From NCBI GenBank assembly GCA_011800805.1, contig MPNW01000014.1:238744-302743 (forward strand): a stretch of DNA of 64,000 bases, read 5' to 3'. Below the pieces are notes generated by a model that worked only from the letters and a program-made list of their open reading frames with translations, was not told the origin of the DNA and did not search any database. Below are positions 24,211 through 36,189 of the stretch, one piece after another (within the stretch, counting starts at the first letter, position 1; each line of letters starts with the position of its first letter). Made by a program: the position numbers and the translations under genes. The DNA comes from Hirudo medicinalis (taxonomy: Eukaryota > Annelida > Clitellata > Hirudinida > Hirudinidae).

Positions 24211-24680
24211 AAACATTGAAATTGAGAACATTGAGCTTAGTTTAAATTGAGTAAAATATTGGTAAGATCATCAGCCAGTCGTTAAAAAAACTTTGTGCTT
24301 TATCTTTTACCTCTTTATATTTAGAAATGGTGCGGCGTATAAATTCCAAAATTTGCATGCAAAAAAAACAAAATTTAGCAAGAAAGTCTAGAAAAATAAA
24401 ACGTCAGCGCTTTTTAGGAGGATCAAGAATGGTTTGTTTCCATTAGCCACTTCATCGATCTATAAAAACAAAATTAGGAAAGGTTGATGTTAACATTTTG
24501 GCCTCATTTGGTAAAACTCAGAGTTCTCTCAACTCTACAGCGTGGCACAAAGAGCTGATGCTTAAGCCTTACTGAAAAGGACAATGCATTGGTTTATTAA
24601 TAATTAATTGTCTGTGAACAATATGAAAACCAATCAAAAAGCAAAAATCGAAAAGCAAAGCAATAAAAATACATCCACAA
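24211..24680. other. AT-rich spacer between LINE fragments
   Basis: No supported feature. It may be decayed retroelement or simple AT-rich intergenic DNA. Confidence 0.4.
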
Positions 24681-24684
24681 GGTC

Positions 24685-25035
24685 AAATATAATAAGCGTC
24701 AGCATAAAGATTATATATAAGAAATTTAAAGTTGTATGTGTCCTGAGCTTTCACCGCTTCTTTTGGGAGGGAGTTCCAACTATGTACCACCTTATTACTG
24801 AAAAAATTGTTCTACAATCCCTAAGGGCAAATTTTGTAGGCAATTGCAAGTCATGTCCTCTTGCTCTTTCGTCTGGGCAGAACATTATCGCAGGGCATGC
24901 AGCACGTGACACAAATACATGTGTCACGTTTTACAACATGATCAACTCCACTCTCCTCCTTTTGTGAACTAAAGAAGGAAACTTTAGGAACTTTAATCTT
25001 TCTTTGTAAGGCAGGTGATTGCAATATTACAATAT
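24685..25035 (-). mobile_element. Second LINE fragment (ORF2 3' end)
   Basis: Minus-strand translation in one frame gives RARGHDLQLPTKFALRD followed by FFSNKVVHSWNSLPKEAV and a stop. This matches the C-terminal end common to CR1/Jockey-type ORF2 proteins (RxRxHxxxL...FFxxRVVxxWNSLPxxVV). The upstream part continues in another frame after one shift (CICVTCCMPCDNVLPRRKSKR). It carries only the end of the ORF, so it is a 5'-truncated insertion. It abuts the inverted-repeat element that begins at 25040. Confidence 0.7.
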
Positions 25036-25039
25036 ATAG

Positions 25040-26176
25040 TTGTAAACCCGGCGACAATATATTATTTAATTTTTGTAATTAAGTTTATATTTAAAATCTT
25101 TCTAATGCAGCATTATTACAGCAGATAATTAAGGTCACAGACACCGGCACACTCCCAGATTTCCCTCGACATCCCACAATATCTAATATTCGTATTCAGA
25201 AAATAATTACGCAAGTGATCGTTACGCAATAACTGGCAACAGGAATTGCGCAAGTGTTCTATCTACAGTTAATACCACTTGTTAACTGAATAATTACTGA
25301 ATAAAACCAAGTATAAATTCGGCATATATCGAGACCCGTCGATTTTAACAATATTATTGTTATAATAGATTATAATAATATTGTTGCCTAATTCTAAGTT
25401 GTTAATTCCTAAATTCCTAAGTTGTTCAACAGTGGACTATTATTATAAGAATTATCTTAGTTAAGAAGGTTAAGAAAGTTAAGACTCTAAGGATCAAAAC
25501 TTTTGAAATATTAAATTTGTTAATTTATTAATTTCTGTTAATTTAGAAGCTCAAATATCATAATTAAGTTTTAATTTGAAGATATTCCACATTTTCGATA
25601 AATCCAAATCACAAGCACATGGCCACAATAATTTCTAGTAATTGGATTCCGTGTAAACACAAAAACACTTTGAATCCGTGTGCTTCTTCAGGGAGGCAAA
25701 CAATTTATTCATATTTTTCGAAACAAAGATTAAAATTTCGAATAAAAATAAAATTTCGAATTTGTAATAATCCACGGTAATGAAATTAGAATTGCATTTT
25801 CCCATGATTATGTTGTTATAAACGACATGGCTCAATGTATGCCGTGTTTATTGTTGGATTTATTCATTAAATATTCAGTTAACATATGGGTGGTATTACC
25901 TGTAAATACCGCACTTACACAATCCCTGTTGCCAGTCATTACGTACCGATCACTTGCCTGATTATTAACTGAATAGGAATATTGGATATCGAGTCAATTA
26001 TTATGGATATTGGAGATCTTCTCCGGTGAGCTTCTGTGAGATCTTGTGAGATGCTGTGAACTTAACTATTTATTGTATGAGTTGCATTTAGAAAGATTAT
26101 AAATATTATAATAATAAACTTAATTAATATAACTTAATTACAAAAATTAATTAATGTTTCATCGCCAGGGTTACAA
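25040..26176. mobile_element. Foldback/MITE-like element with long terminal inverted repeats (1.1 kb)
   Basis: The left arm (from 25040, TTGTAAACCCGGCGA) matches the reverse complement of the right arm (ending 26176, TTGTAACCCTGGCGA inward) for about 350 bases with gaps. Exact matching blocks include AATTTTTGTAATTAAGTT (25068-25085 against 26131-26148), GCAAGTGATCG (25211-25221 against 25948-25958) and CTGGCAACAGG (25233-25243 against 25925-25935). The inner 400 bases (about 25400-25815) are AT-rich and non-coding. There is no transposase frame. A target duplication is not clear; AATATTA occurs near both ends but does not abut them exactly. The superfamily is unknown. Confidence 0.75.
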
Positions 26177-27115
26177 GAATATTATTTTAATGTATTTTAG
26201 AGACTTAGCTGTATTAATTACTACAGGAATAAATAACTTCAAGATTTATTGCATTTTGACGCACTATCTAACCTCGATGAAAACGATGAAAATGAACATT
26301 AGAATTCGGCGATGTCCAGAAGTTATAATTAAATGTTGTGTTGTTAAACGCATTTGTCAGCGAGTTATCAAAATTATTTATTCGATGTAATTTGGGGGCC
26401 TTCATCAATGACAGCTAATTTGAAAATGACATTAAGACCAGACCCAGGTATGAGAAGGTTTATAATCTCAGCGGCTGACCTGCCACTTAGAAAATATTGA
26501 ATCATTTGATCTTGAATTAAGACCTTGGTTGGGGTTTAATAAAAATTTAGAGATTATAATTATCGAATTACATTAATTTAAGTTACTTTCGTGATAAAAA
26601 ACATTTATTTTGTCATACTAAAATAAAATGATTTTCACGTTGAAATTATTTATTTTCCAAACTGCAAAGCATCCTGGAAGCACTGATCTACGAAGAAATA
26701 AGCAAAGGTGGTTGGGAGATAAAAGCTGCTGAACGAAATATTTATATTGTGCTTCATCGCTGCAACAGACGCTCGTGGGTGGACTTTGTTTGCATGGAAA
26801 TATCAATTAGCAAATGAATATCGATTAGGAAATGAAATTCTTGCACACATGAATGTGGCATTGAGGCGAAGAAGTATTTATCGAATTATTGATGAGTACC
26901 TCCAACACAATTGATGGAATTGAGGTCTTAAGGTCAACATCCAAAACCCATCTTATTTCTTGGTCTTGCTTAGGTATCACAATATTTTATTACTTAATTA
27001 ATCAATCAATCAATCACTACGAATGCATTCATAAAAACTGTAAGTCGTAAATGTCAAATTATTGTGAACAACTTTCTGTTTTAAAATCACTAACACCTTT
27101 TTCAGAGGATGAAGA
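26177..27115. other. Spacer upstream of first receptor
   Basis: No exon is securely identified, although an upstream exon for the receptor at 27122 is expected somewhere here. A good acceptor (CACCTTTTTCAG, ending 27105) is present, but continuing from it hits an in-frame TGA (27110-27112) for the receptor frame. Confidence 0.4.
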
Positions 27116-27121
27116 GGCATC

Positions 27122-28036
27122 TTGGGATGGTGGATTTTGTTCTTTGGCACGCTCACGTTGGCCATTGTTGGTATCCCAGGCAACATACTGGCAGTGCTCG
27201 TTTTGAGAAGAAAGTCCTTCAGGAAGAAATCATATTCCCAGTATTTGACAGCATTGGCCGTTTTCGATACCCTGGTATTAATCAACAAGTGTTACTTGAG
27301 GTTTACCAAACTTCTGGATGCCTCAACCAAAGACCTGAGAACGAACGACATCATCTGCAAATTGCACAGTTTCTTCGAACATCTCATTTACTTGATGGCG
27401 TCCTGGCTTGTCCTCTGCCTTTCGGTCGAGAGGTTCATCGCCATTTGGTTTCCCTTCATTAGGCAGAGGTTCTTCACCCCGAAACGAGCGACGATTGTTG
27501 TTGTGATTCTGTTTTTCATCCTCTCTTACACTCAAATATTTCGACTCATTCACTACGGAGCCCAGGATTCGAAGTTCCTGAACTGCATCTCGAGGAAGGA
27601 TTTCGAATACTTTTACTTGTTCCTCCATGTTTACGTCTATCAACTGGTGCTTCAGTTTGCAGTTCCTTTAATCGTCGTAACTACCTGCAATGCTCTCGTT
27701 TTGATCAAGTTGAAAAACCCTTCGACTCGCATGGATTCAAGATCAAACGTCAGTCCAAGAACCACTTTGATGCTGGTCATGATCAGTTTGATACACGTGA
27801 TCACATTGGCACCTATTCTTCTTTTAACTATCATCATCCATGTTAGTATCAACGTGAATCTGACCACTGCAGAATTCATATTCAACGATGTTGCCAACGT
27901 CAAATACATTCTCGAGTTGTTATCGGAAGTCAACTTTTCAGTTAACTTTTATATTTACCTCCTCTCGGCTTATCGCTTCAGAAAGGAGGTGATGATGATG
28001 TTGCAGTTCAGAAGCAAAGGTGTTGTCCGAGAGTAG
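27122..28036 (+). CDS. Rhodopsin-class neuropeptide receptor-like GPCR (5' end incomplete)
   Basis: A continuous frame of about 305 codons spans seven membrane helices. TM1 has GIPGNILAVLVLRRK, TM2 LTALAVFDTLVLI, and TM3 begins at Cys (IICKLHSF) and ends with SVERFIAIWFPF in the DRY position. ECL2 has the partner Cys (FLNCIS). TM6 is ISLIHVITLAPILLL and TM7 ends NFSVNFYIYLLSAYRFRKE, where the usual NPxxY proline is absent. The ERF and SVNFYIY forms fit the FMRFamide-receptor-like branch. The frame opens right at TM1: the codon 12 bases upstream is TGA and there is no early in-frame ATG, so an upstream exon must supply the N-terminus, or there is a sequence error. The likely acceptor is an AG at 27113-27116. 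The ligand is unknown; a peptide is likely. AATAAA lies at 28253-28258. Confidence 0.85.
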   Translation: MGWWILFFGTLTLAIVGIPGNILAVLVLRRKSFRKKSYSQYLTALAVFDTLVLINKCYLRFTKLLDASTKDLRTNDIICKLHSFFEHLIYLMASWLVLCLSVERFIAIWFPFIRQRFFTPKRATIVVVILFFILSYTQIFRLIHYGAQDSKFLNCISRKDFEYFYLFLHVYVYQLVLQFAVPLIVVTTCNALVLIKLKNPSTRMDSRSNVSPRTTLMLVMISLIHVITLAPILLLTIIIHVSINVNLTTAEFIFNDVANVKYILELLSEVNFSVNFYIYLLSAYRFRKEVMMMLQFRSKGVVRE

Positions 28037-28252
28037 TCACGGAGATGAAGGGAATCCTTGTCCTTGGAAAATTCCAAAATTCATTTTTAAATCAATCGAG
28101 GTTTTCGCGACCAAGAATCCCGACATGTTTGCTTAATAATAATATTTATTACGTATTAATTTTCGTTAAGGTTGATTCAGTTAAGAATCAACTTTTGAGT
28201 TTACAATACTTTTTGTCGATAAAAGTCCGTTTAAATACAATATTTGTTACGT

Positions 28253-28258
28253 AATAAA
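28253..28258 (+). terminator. Possible polyadenylation signal of first receptor
   Basis: AATAAA about 215 bases after the receptor stop codon. Confidence 0.4.
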
Positions 28259-28331
28259 AAAGATGCCATATGATGATGAAGTTGAATAATTCTGTTGTTG
28301 ATAACATGCTCATTTATAAGCTACTATTTGC

Positions 28332-28551
<220 letters not shown>

Positions 28552-29384
28552 CAGTCTGCCACGACCAAACTTTCAGTTTCCCATTTGAGTCGAGTGATTC
28601 TTAACCTGGCAAACTTTCTCCTTTAGCCTACGGCATTTAGTCGGACAAACGTTGTTATCATTATTATTATGTTGTTAATTATTTTTAATAATTGGCTAAA
28701 CTTCAAGCCAGTTCTCAGTGCATAGATTTGAAGATTGAAGCTCTGGATACCAAATTACAGCCTAGATGTCTCATAATCCAGGTAAACTTCTCAGTCATTT
28801 TAACAAATAGTCATTATTCGTCCTGTAACTGAATATTGTTTGCCACTAAACAATCAATTTATTAATATTTCTATTTGGTCAAGACGGAGCAGACATAATT
28901 TTGCAATTAATGACTTCCCGCCTTATTAAGTCTCCAAATAAAAGGAGCGCGTCCATCTCATGCGCATCCATCTGATGAATCTCCCTTTTTTGAGGTATCA
29001 AACAGTTCAATGTTAAAATTAGCTAATTGCGCTGTAATCGTCAGTTAAACTTTTGCTGCTGGAGTTACGTATTGTGATTGTGCGCCTTTATGTTGATCAT
29101 AAAATTGTTTAAAATTTCTATTTTTAAAGTATAAAAACCAGCTTGTAAGAGTATCGAGGTTGTTGAAGTAAGCCTGCTGAAAGTCGAAAGTCAACGTTGA
29201 AGTCGAAATAAAGAATTTCGAGTTGATATTATCACACGATACAAAATTGACACAGTTTTAAGATCAGCTTTCTTACGATTTCTACCTGGAATCAAGAGAA
29301 TTATTGTCGTTAAAAGTTATTAACGAAAACAATTCGATGGAAAAAAGTTTATTTTACATGAAATAATTAATTAGTCAAACTCGG
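28552..29384. promoter_or_regulatory. Upstream region of second receptor
   Basis: No coding exon seen. The last 250 bases hold a TATA box (listed separately) and presumably the 5' UTR of the FMRFamide-receptor-like gene. Confidence 0.45.
29130..29137 (+). promoter_or_regulatory. Candidate TATA box of second receptor gene
   Basis: TATAAAAA lies 255 bases before the ATG at 29385. A start about 30 bases downstream (near 29160) would give a 5' UTR of roughly 225 bases. No other core element is obvious. Confidence 0.45.
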
Positions 29385-32300
29385 ATGATGGGGAACTGCA
29401 GTGCACACCACGATGAAGAAAACATCCACTTGGAGCAACACAGGCACTTTTTGAACGAAGCAAATGAAAGTTATTTTCAAGGAGCAGGAGATGGATGCCA
29501 AGTATTTCACTTGATCGTCAACTGTTACCTGATGGGCGTTCTCTGCATTGTCGGCATGATTGGAAACACTGTCTCCATGGTGATTCTCAGGCTGGATAGG
29601 CAAAACAGAGCGGCCTCCTTCCTCCTGCAAACACTGGCATGCGTCGACAACCTGCTTCTGGTTTTGAGCTTCATTACTCTCACCATCGTCTCGAAAAGTA
29701 GAATTTCGTGAGTGTTTAAATTCTCTTTATTTTTTGTTATATTGAGAATCATTCTAATGAGTAATAGTCATTATCGTCACCTTCATTATCACCACCACAA
29801 TCATCACGTTGTTGATAGAAACTAATGAATTGTTATTTGGAGAGGAGTGAATGAGTTCACTCGAAATGATTGTTCGACATCGTGCAATTCATTGACTTCA
29901 AATCAGCCGTTAAGGCCTTTGAACTCTGAGTTTCAATGGAAATGATCTCGTGAGTGACAGGCTGCCTCCAACATGCATTGAAGAACATGAAGAGAAATTC
30001 ACAAAATGTTTTCCAACAAATCTTCCTAACTGAAATAAAACGCAGTTGAATGAAGCAACGATGTTTTTATGCCACCAACGAAACACCAACCCGGCAATTT
30101 ATCAGCGCTTTTTCATTTAATTGAAATTCAGGAGTAAATAGTGAATAAAAGTGGATGAGAGTAACAAATTTAAATCATTAACTGATTCGTAATTATTTTA
30201 CTAGATATTTAATCTTATAAGTTGCTGACCCTGATTCAAGATTCGTTTACATTCTTCATTTAGTTCTTCACATGATAACATTATTTGAATTTATCCACGG
30301 ATCAATGTGTTAATTGAAACAGCTGATAGTGATTTGTTTGAGTCTGAAAGTTTGATTTGGAAGGAGTAATTACTTCTTAGGATGCTTTTGTGGCTTCCAA
30401 ATGCAATCGCGCCATGTAATTAAGAGACAGAAAGATGGAACAAAATTACCAGTCTCCGAGATGTCTGATATTTTCATAGAATATTCATTAGATTCTCATT
30501 TTTAATCATTAGAATTGGATCTCAGCAGACACCACGCGCAACATCGAAGAAAAACATTTGAAATTTAATGTTCTTCTTATCCACGCTTTCGAACCATTCG
30601 CGTGGGCTGATTTATTACCAAAATATTTTGAACATTTCTATTCCTATTTACAACTCATTTATACGGCCATGCGACATTGTAAGAGAATAAGTAGGAAAGA
30701 CATTTTTCTAAAGTTTATTTTGATCATAATTCATGCTTTTGAGTATTTTATTTCGACTAAGATTAAAAAAATAATCCAATGCATTTATGACTCCATCTTG
30801 GTTGGGTGATCAACAATAAATGTCCTCATCAGTTTCAATCGATGTTCATGGCAATCACACAAACGAGAATGTGTTTAAAAATACATATTTAGTGCTGCCA
30901 CCGACGTCATGCAATACTAAAAATTCATATCTTTCGATCGAAAGTTGGAAGTTGAGTTGGAGTTTGTATCTCGAAGTCATTGTTTGCCAAGCAGCTCATG
31001 ATCGCTCCATCAGACTCCAGGCATTTTAAGCTTAGAAATTTCAAGTTAGCTAAGGATTATACAAAAATTTAAAGCCAATGTCGAATAAAAATAAACAACT
31101 ATAAATTTAAATATGATCATGCTTAAAACAGCAGTTATTGTTTTTCTGTTTATTTTGAACCGTTGGAAATTCGTTAAGCCATAAATTTTAAATTTCATTA
31201 TTTTTCTGAAAATAAAAGCAGCGGAAGCTACAAATAAATGCTCAGAGGTAGCCTATGCTACAAGTAGGACTGTTTTCTTTCCATCTGAACAGTGACATCT
31301 GTCGAGACTTCCACAAACAAAGACAAAAATATATTTTGAGGTCCCCACTTGAGAATCTCTCCATTTCTGAATCCTTTGAACGATTTTTTGCTTGTTTTGT
31401 TGTCATCGACTTTTTTTGGTTTTCAATCTAATTTTGATTTCAATTTAAAGTAATTTATCTGAAACGCTTAATTGACTTCATTTAATCGTCACTGCAAAGA
31501 TTAGTTTGTAATTCAAATAAGATACTCTTTACTAATCATGAAGCAGTGTATACACGTTCATGCTCTAATCTAATCATCTGACAATAACTTTATTTTTTTT
31601 TTTTGCAAATCATGCCGAAATATTTTAGGAATTCCTGGAACCATGAAAGAGGAAAATTAACCTCTGTGATCCTTCTCTGGAGTTCATTTGAATTAACTTA
31701 GATTAACTCTGTTAATTGTTTGACGAGTGTTTTACTTCTGCATATTTCGGTTCATCTAAGAATTTGTTTTTTAAAAGTTTACAAAGAATAAATATTTCCC
31801 AAGAAAACACTTAAGTGTTAATCGAGAGTGATCGAACAGTGATTAATGATTGAAGCGGCGATGAAAGAATTTATTTTAAATGTAAACAATCCAAATGTAC
31901 ATTTATTTATGAATTCATAAGGTTGTATTTTTTGGGACATGGGGAGGGATAACGATGACGTTTTGGGGCCTCAAAAATGTACAAAAATAGCACGACGGCA
32001 TTTCTGAGCATTCACATTCCTAACAAGTGACGTCTTTAAGTTGTTATTGAATTCAATTAATGCGCTCAACGGACTCCTTGAAGGCAGTACGAAAGTATAA
32101 TTAGTAAACATTTCATTTATGAAAAACAGTCTTTGACCATCCACAACGTACTCAATGGCTACACAATAAAATGATTCCGAACAATGTGTCTTTCGTCAAC
32201 ATATGATGTAATTATGATGTAAATGTAATGGTGTAAAATTCATAATAATATTGTCATATTTCATGATTCCAACAATTATTAATATAAATAAACTTTTATT

Positions 32301-34386
32301 AAGTTAAATATTCCATCTTATTCCAGAGATAGCAAGCTTGTCATCATCAATTCGCTTGGTTATGTTTCCCAAGCTGCGAGTATTTGGGTAACTGTTCTGC
32401 TGGGAATCAACAGGTATTATGCAGTTTGTAAACCATTTCAAGTAGGACAGGTGACGCTCAGGTCTGTTAAATTTCAGGTGAGCAAACTGGAATTTTTTTT
32501 TCAAAATGCAGGTGCTAACATCGAATGGTTTTGTATATATTCAGTCATTATAGCTTTCGTAAGGTATAGCTTTAACAGGCTGCCTATGTTAATTGTTTTT
32601 CAATAATACATCTTTAACAAATTCTGCAACATATTTGGAATGCTGACCTCGTTTGCGATGATCTTTGTGATCAAGGACTTAATGAAGATACGCTAATTAT
32701 ACCAGTAATGTTTTCAATGAATCCGCTCGACGGATTCGCGATTTTAAGTGCTTAAAATTGTATTTCCACCCGGAGTGCTTATATATTGCGGTTTATCATG
32801 GTGCGAACAGATTGGCACATCGTCTCAATAATATCTGAATCCTGCAATAATATCTTATTATATGCTTGTACTAATACATACTATATTCTTCTGAATTACT
32901 TTTTCTACCAGAATATTAGAGGCTTGAAACTCGCTTCCCTACGAGGTTAATTCCAAAGCTCGAATGAACGAATCAAAATACTGCTAATCGAAATTGATAT
33001 TTTTGAATTTCTTGCCAATCTGCCATTGAGCCATTTCATTTTCAATGCTTAAGTCTGCTCCATGTTTTTTCGTCTGTTTTTCTTTTGCCTTTTGTTTGTA
33101 TTAAATATCAGAAATCTGTGGACTTCTGCCTCAGTTGATTAGTAACTAAGTTAATCAATTATAAGAAAATTGTGGATTTATGAAATCTGTTGATGGCAGG
33201 TAATTTAGAATCTGCGCATCAAAAAACCAGAATTTGTTTTTTCTAACGAGATATCTAGAGATATAAGGATATATCTAGAGATTATGCTGAATTACAAATG
33301 AGATTACGTAGCTTTTGCATTTGTAATAATTATTATCGTCCTTAATCTTAGATAAATGACAGAATAATACATAAGCATAAATAGAGACAGTCGTTGGACC
33401 TTGCTCCTACATGCGCCCATAAAATATGGTGAACTTATTTCACATTTGAAATTCTCATGATCTTCAACTGGGTTTAAAAATGCATGCAAGATTTACTTAA
33501 CCAAAGTAAATAGAAGGCAGAAATTGTGAAAACTTGTAATAACTGTGAATACGATGCGAGATGAAGCACTGAAATGCAATGAAATGGGAATGTAAAAAAA
33601 TCCTTGATGTTTACTAAAGACATCTTAAATTTCTATCATCAACATTTCCTTAGTAAATTTCTAAATAATTAAATAATTAATTTATTTTTATGAATGAAAT
33701 TTTTTTTCCAGATATCAATCGTTCTCCTTCTGTGTGTGGTCTTCAACCTTCCTAGATTTATTCCAGCTTCAACGACATTCAATCAATCCACGGACACGAA
33801 TGGTTCCAACTTATTAGCAAACATTTCCATGTCTAAACTGGTTCGCAGAGAAATCGTGAACAGCCATAAAATGGCCTACGAGTCTCTGTACACGATCCTC
33901 GTCCTCATCTTGCCTCTCGTGCTCCTCTTCTGCCTCAATTTCAAATTGGCACGATGCCTTAGCAAGTTGAAAAGACGACTCATGAACTTCAGGAAGGAAT
34001 ACAGAGGTTCGAACGAAGCAAACATCACCGTAGTCATGGTTGTCGTTGTCATCGTCATGGTCGTGTGTCACACTCCAGACAGAGTCCTGCAGACCCTGAA
34101 GTTGCTCCAGTTTTACAGAGACACCGCCCTCACCATGCCCCAAGGTGTGATTGGATTTCCATGCTGTCCGAACGTCTTTAGCACGACTCAATACCTAACA
34201 AATCTATTCATTGTTTTCAGTTCTTCTGTCAATTTTTTAATTTACTTTGTGCTCAGAAAACGTTTTAGGAGGATCTTGAAATACAAAGTAACAAAGTTCT
34301 TCTTCAAGTCCAAGAGGCCCACCAGGTCTTTTAACACGACGACCATTCGTCCCTACACGGGATATCGCAGGTCCATTGCTCTGTGA
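29385..34386 (+). CDS. FMRFaR-like: FMRFamide-receptor-like GPCR
   Basis: Three exons: 29385-29707, 32327-32477 and 33712-34386, with matching phases (2, then 0), give 382 residues. The N-terminus has glycosylation sequons (NCS, NES). TM1 is CIVGMIGNTVSMVILR and TM2 ACVDNLLLVLSFITL. TM3 runs into GINRYYAVCKPF (NRY in the DRY position). TM4 ends FNLPRF, a hallmark of FMRFamide receptors. TM6 contains VVCHTPDRVLQTL, and TM7 ends SSVNFLIYFVLRKRFRR, lacking the NPxxY proline as in that group. There is no Cys at the top of TM3 and none in ECL2 up to TM5, so the usual disulphide is missing. The C-tail is basic with Ser/Thr sites. The first intron (2.6 kb) is among the largest here. It is probably Gq- or Gi-coupled and neuronal; the ligand is inferred only from family. 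AATAAA lies at 34605-34610. Confidence 0.88.
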
Positions 34387-36180
34387 TTGCATTTTATATT
34401 CCATAATAGATGAGCGAATTCTTCACCTAATTCTTGAATCTCGTATCATTTGTCGCTAAAATATTTGAAGTCATATATTTCTTGATGACGTTTACAAGAA
34501 AATTATCAAAAACGTTGCGAGTATTTGAAAAAGGTGCTGCCTTGATTAATTATGATATGTTGTAAATCAGGCAACCTTTGCTTAAGAAGTGATTCACAGA
34601 GGATAATAAAGATATAAAAATGCTAATTTGATTAGAGAACTTATTTTTAAATTGTATATAATTCAACAAATTTTTTGTGAAAAGGATAAGAATGCCAGAA
34701 ACAAAGGTCTGCATAAGAAACTACAATTATTCCTTATCTAAAGGTTTGAATAATGACTAACAATAATAACGATAACAATGAATAAATAAAGATCATATGT
34801 ATATGCGTTAACAGGAATACTAAAAGTAAGCAATTCGAAATATAACTTATAATCATTCTCAGCAATTTAAGTTGAAACAACCGAATAAATCAACCTCAGT
34901 GGTGAGAGAATGAATTCACCTTAAGTGGTCGGGTTAAAATTAATTTTAATGGGATTGACAAACTTTTTGGAGTGGAGGCTTCACAACTTTCATGTTCTTT
35001 CTCCTACTTTCAGTTATGGATATATCACGAAAGAATATCCAGAAAGATAAAAAGAAGACAATTGTTTTTTGCAAAAGAATACTTGCTCAATAAACTTACT
35101 AGAAAACCTCTCAAGTTTACCGGTTTATTTAAATATTATTCAATTCTTAATTATCCTTCCTCGTTATTAAAAGACACTGAAGATTCTTTATTCTTCCTCA
35201 TGATCATCTTTCATGATCATGGTTCATGATCTAGCAGTTAATTAATTAATCAAGTAATTATTGCAAATTAAAATTATCATTTAGATTGTGATTTAAAATA
35301 TTTCCAAAGTTCGAAACAATCATCCATCCATCCTTCCATCCACCCATAATGCTAAAATCACGCATTATGCATCTACAATGTTGTGGTTCTAGTGGACTAG
35401 TGGACATTCACATGTTAGCACAGCATTCATTCATCAAAGGGTCCATCCAAAATTCAAGTAGATCAACGACATCAGCCACAAGCACCGTTAAAAATAACGT
35501 CATTGTTGCTATAGTTGCTTCATTACGCGAATGTACAAGTGTAGTTACGGAGGCCTAAGAAACAAGATCTTTTCGGATAAGGATGCTCTCATCCTGAAAT
35601 AGCAATAACAACAAAAATTATTACAAGCAGTTATTATTGCAATAACAACACACAACGTAGCACATTATTATGATAAAATTATATAAGACAGTAAGTTTTG
35701 CTTTAATCAAATACATGAAGCTGCATCTAACCATGTTCCAGAGGTAATAAAAATTAGAAAACAATGTAACAGGTTAAGAGAAAATAACTTATTAAAAGTT
35801 AAAAAAAACATCAAGTATTAGCATCATTTTACCAATCATTGCAAACTTTAATAGTAAGGAAAAATGGAAATGCTGAAAATCCAACACACCTGTTTTGTTT
35901 TTGCTGTCGTTCACTTTTAATGTTGACATCTAAAAACCGCTTTCATCAAAAAGTCCATCCGTAGTTCCTGTGGAAATGTAGTCCTTCTTGAGGGTCATTC
36001 AGACATCTGGCTGGAGCAGCTCAGTGACCTGGAAATCAGTGTCAACATTTGCAAGGCTTCCTTTTAAGTGTTGATTGGGGTAAATTAGGCAAATTTCTGT
36101 TTCTTTTCAACATGTTTCTTTTCTATCATGACATCTGTATTAGTTTACTTTTAAATTAATTTAATCATGGCTGCTTCTCC
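34387..36180. other. Intergenic DNA after second receptor
   Basis: AT-rich; no supported exon. AATAAA at 34605-34610 probably ends the receptor transcript. Short frames at 34972-35229 and 35349-35558 show no recognisable motif. Confidence 0.45.
34605..34610 (+). terminator. Likely polyadenylation signal of FMRFamide-receptor-like gene
   Basis: AATAAA about 220 bases after the stop codon at 34384-34386. Confidence 0.45.
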
Positions 36181-36189
36181 TAATCGCGT

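Noticed and set aside
30558..31029. Plus-strand frames inside the 2.6-kb receptor intron
   Set aside because: They lie in an intron supported on both sides by phase-matched exons and have no known motif.
35881..36100. Weak resemblance to a transposase on the minus strand
   Set aside because: Only a short stretch (NVDTDFQVTELLQ) looks suggestive and the frame is soon broken; too little to call.
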